DNA from: Spirochaetota bacterium
GTDB taxonomy: Bacteria > Spirochaetota > B62-G9 > DRHN01
DNA: 7,434 nucleotides
Assembly (NCBI GenBank): GCA_023136305.1
Contig: JAGLSF010000095.1
Coordinates: 1 to 7,434, forward strand
Direction: 5' to 3'
Shown in pieces: positions 5,896 to 7,434 of the stretch (position 1 is its first letter; each line of letters opens with the position of its first letter). The translations under genes were made by a program, and so were the position numbers. A model generated the notes under the pieces. That model was not told where the DNA came from and made no database searches. It saw only the letters and a program-made list of their open reading frames with translations.

Positions 5896-6879
5896 ATGGA
5901 AAGACACGCCTTATGCCTCGACCTGGGCGGAACCAATCTCAAGGGCGGTATCGTGTCTCAGAAGGGGGAGCTCAGCAAACACCGAAACCTGCCGGCAGAG
6001 GTAGAACAGGGCCCCGAACGGATTCTTCAGAACCTCATACGAATGACAGACATGCTTCTCAAGGAGGCTGGAAAGGACTCGATTCCCATAGAGGGCATTG
6101 GTGTTTCCACACCCGGCATCATCGACACAGACTTTGGCGGCCTTACAGGCGGGGCTGTCAACCTTCCGGGCTGGCAGAACACTCCTTTCATGAAGGCCCT
6201 CTACGATGAGTTTCACATCCCCGTATTTGCACACAACGATGTGACCGCAACGGCTCTCGGCGAGGCGACCTATGGAGCAGGCGTCGGGCGGAAGCACGTG
6301 GTTATGGCTTCTGTGGGAACAGGCATCGGCGGTGGTATCATCATTAACGGCAGGCTCTATGAAGGCGCTACCGGATACGCCGGTGAAATCGGGCATATTG
6401 TGACATTTGCCGGTGGGCACACATGCAACTGCGGTGTGAAAGGCTGCTGGGAGGAGTATGCAGCCCTTCGGGGAATACTCCGTACCGCACAGGAGCACCT
6501 TGACCGTGATGCAAAACGCGAAAGCTCCATCTTCAGTACACTCGATCAGGAGGGAGAACTCACACCCCGCATCGTGTTCGACGCTGCCCGAGAGGGAGAC
6601 CACCTTGCACTCGGTATCGTGGATGAAATCGGCAGAAACACCGCAGTCGGACTCGGCAGCCTCATCAATATATTCGACCCCGACATGCTCATCATCGGCG
6701 GCGGCATCGCCGAGGCAGGCGACATCTACCTCAACGCGATCAGGACCCACATCCCTTCGTGGTCTCTCCCCGATTCTCGGGAAGGGGTTGAGATCGTGCT
6801 CGCAAAACTGGGATCAAAGGCAGGTATTTTTGGCGCCTCCGCTCTCGTTTTCGGTGATATCAACCGATATATGAAATAA
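5896..6879 (+). CDS. ROK-family sugar kinase (glucokinase-like)
   Basis: This 327-residue cytoplasmic protein is predicted to phosphorylate glucose or a related hexose or amino sugar with ATP. The N-terminal phosphate-binding motif LDLGGTNLKGG is at 8-18. GVSTPGIID (69-77) and NLPGW (89-93) are typical sugar-kinase segments. HNDVTATALGE (113-123) contains catalytic D115, and SVGTGIGGGIIINGRL (139-154) is the second phosphate motif. GEIGH (163-167) gives substrate-binding E164 and zinc ligand H167. The ROK signature CNCGVKGCWEEYAA (177-190) supplies zinc cysteines C177, C179 and C184. There is no N-terminal helix-turn-helix, so it is a kinase and not a ROK repressor. Length is normal. It is transcribed away from the SAF-oxidoreductase operon and is followed at once by a secretin gene, probably on the same transcript. 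Glucokinase is the usual call, but ROK kinases differ in sugar preference. Confidence 0.93.
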   Translation: MERHALCLDLGGTNLKGGIVSQKGELSKHRNLPAEVEQGPERILQNLIRMTDMLLKEAGKDSIPIEGIGVSTPGIIDTDFGGLTGGAVNLPGWQNTPFMKALYDEFHIPVFAHNDVTATALGEATYGAGVGRKHVVMASVGTGIGGGIIINGRLYEGATGYAGEIGHIVTFAGGHTCNCGVKGCWEEYAALRGILRTAQEHLDRDAKRESSIFSTLDQEGELTPRIVFDAAREGDHLALGIVDEIGRNTAVGLGSLINIFDPDMLIIGGGIAEAGDIYLNAIRTHIPSWSLPDSREGVEIVLAKLGSKAGIFGASALVFGDINRYMK

Positions 6880-6902
6880 ACGAGAACACGAGGTATATGC
6901 GC

Positions 6903-7434
6903 ATGCGCGGCCTTAGAGTAAAACTCTGCCTTGTCCCACTCATCCTCCTGCAGCTGAGCATCGTCCTCGTAAATCCAGCCTTTGCAAAACAGGCCAAGGT
7001 GGCCATGAATTTCGACGAGGTCGACATCAACATCTTTCTGAAAACCATGAGCGAGGTAACGGGAAGGAGCTTTGTCGTCAGCGACAGGGTGAAGGGAAAG
7101 ATCAGTTTCGTCTCTTCCCAGGACGTTCCCCAGAACAAGGTGTACGATGTGGTGCTTGCAATACTCATGGCAAGCGGGTTCTACGCTGTTCCGGGCGAGA
7201 ACAACATTGTACACATCTATCCTGCCCAGGAGGCGCTCAAGATGAGCGGCCGCATCTTCTACGGAAGTGACCTCCATGAAGAGAAGGTCGAGGGCATCAT
7301 TACACAGATCATACCTCTCAAATTTGCGAACGCCAACACCGTGGTGAACGTGGTGCGGCCTGTCTTTTCGACCGCCCTGCTCATCACCGCGTACCAGCGA
7401 ACCAACGCTGTTATTGCAAATGGCAATGTGCGCA
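6903..7434 (+). CDS. gspD: Type II secretion secretin GspD, N-terminal part (continues beyond window)
   Basis: The reading frame is open to the window edge (177 codons). Residues 1-28 form a signal peptide with RGLRVK, a hydrophobic core and a likely cleavage after NPAFA. Residues about 33-108 match a secretin N0 domain: FDEVDINIFLKTMSEVTGRS, then DRVKGKISF, then ILMASGFYAVPGENNIVHIYP. From about 130, IITQIIPLKFANANTVVNVVRP and then TNAVIANGN look like the start of the first N1 repeat. The secretin pore and remaining N domains are outside. The protein would be exported and assemble as the outer-membrane ring of a type II secretion system. ATG 6903 has GAGGT 8 nt upstream; an in-frame ATG at 6897 is only 2-3 nt from that site and less likely. 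It lies about 23 nt after the kinase stop. No gspC precedes it. A related secretin (for example of another pilus or secretion machine) is possible, but GspD fits best. Confidence 0.85.
   Translation, partial: MRGLRVKLCLVPLILLQLSIVLVNPAFAKQAKVAMNFDEVDINIFLKTMSEVTGRSFVVSDRVKGKISFVSSQDVPQNKVYDVVLAILMASGFYAVPGENNIVHIYPAQEALKMSGRIFYGSDLHEEKVEGIITQIIPLKFANANTVVNVVRPVFSTALLITAYQRTNAVIANGNVR

Noticed and set aside
5911..6750. Long minus-strand open frame (279 codons) opposite the ROK kinase
   Set aside because: Shadow of a strongly conserved kinase gene; no SD site, promoter or domain supports it.

Overview
The window looks like chromosomal DNA from a Gram-negative bacterium of moderate GC content. 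It carries a secretin of the type II secretion (GspD) family with a signal peptide, bacterial sigma-70-like promoters and strong Shine-Dalgarno (SD) sites. The mix would suit a deltaproteobacterial (Desulfobacterota-like) lineage, but that placement is a guess from gene style. I see no tRNA, rRNA, insertion sequence, CRISPR array or integration scar. Coding density is high, and no gene-free stretch exceeds 300 bases.

Left part, minus strand. Positions 1-1073 hold the N-terminal 357 codons of valyl-tRNA synthetase (valS), cut by the window edge, with its own promoter (TTGACA, 17 bp, TATTTT). A strong hairpin terminator separates it from the upstream gene, an AzgA-type NCS2 purine-base permease (1225-2559). 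The permease has its own promoter, an A/T-rich upstream element and a leader of about 70 nt.

Centre, minus strand. Three genes lie close together and probably form an operon read 5774 to 2735. The order is a COG4091-type NAD(P)-dependent oxidoreductase with a C-terminal SAF domain, a HAD-superfamily phosphatase overlapping it by 17 nt, and a bile acid:sodium symporter/ACR3-fold membrane transporter. A dehydrogenase, a phosphatase and a transporter together suggest reduction of a sugar-phosphate-like metabolite, dephosphorylation and transport. The substrate cannot be read from the sequence. This cassette is the best candidate for something undescribed.

Right part, plus strand. A ROK-family sugar kinase (5896-6879) is divergent from the cassette and shares its short intergenic region. 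About 20 nt behind it starts a gspD-type secretin gene (6903 onward) that runs off the window with its signal peptide, N0 domain and start of N1.

The main start-site question is the SAF oxidoreductase. A good promoter sits directly on its most upstream ATG (5822), so I favour a GTG start at 5774.
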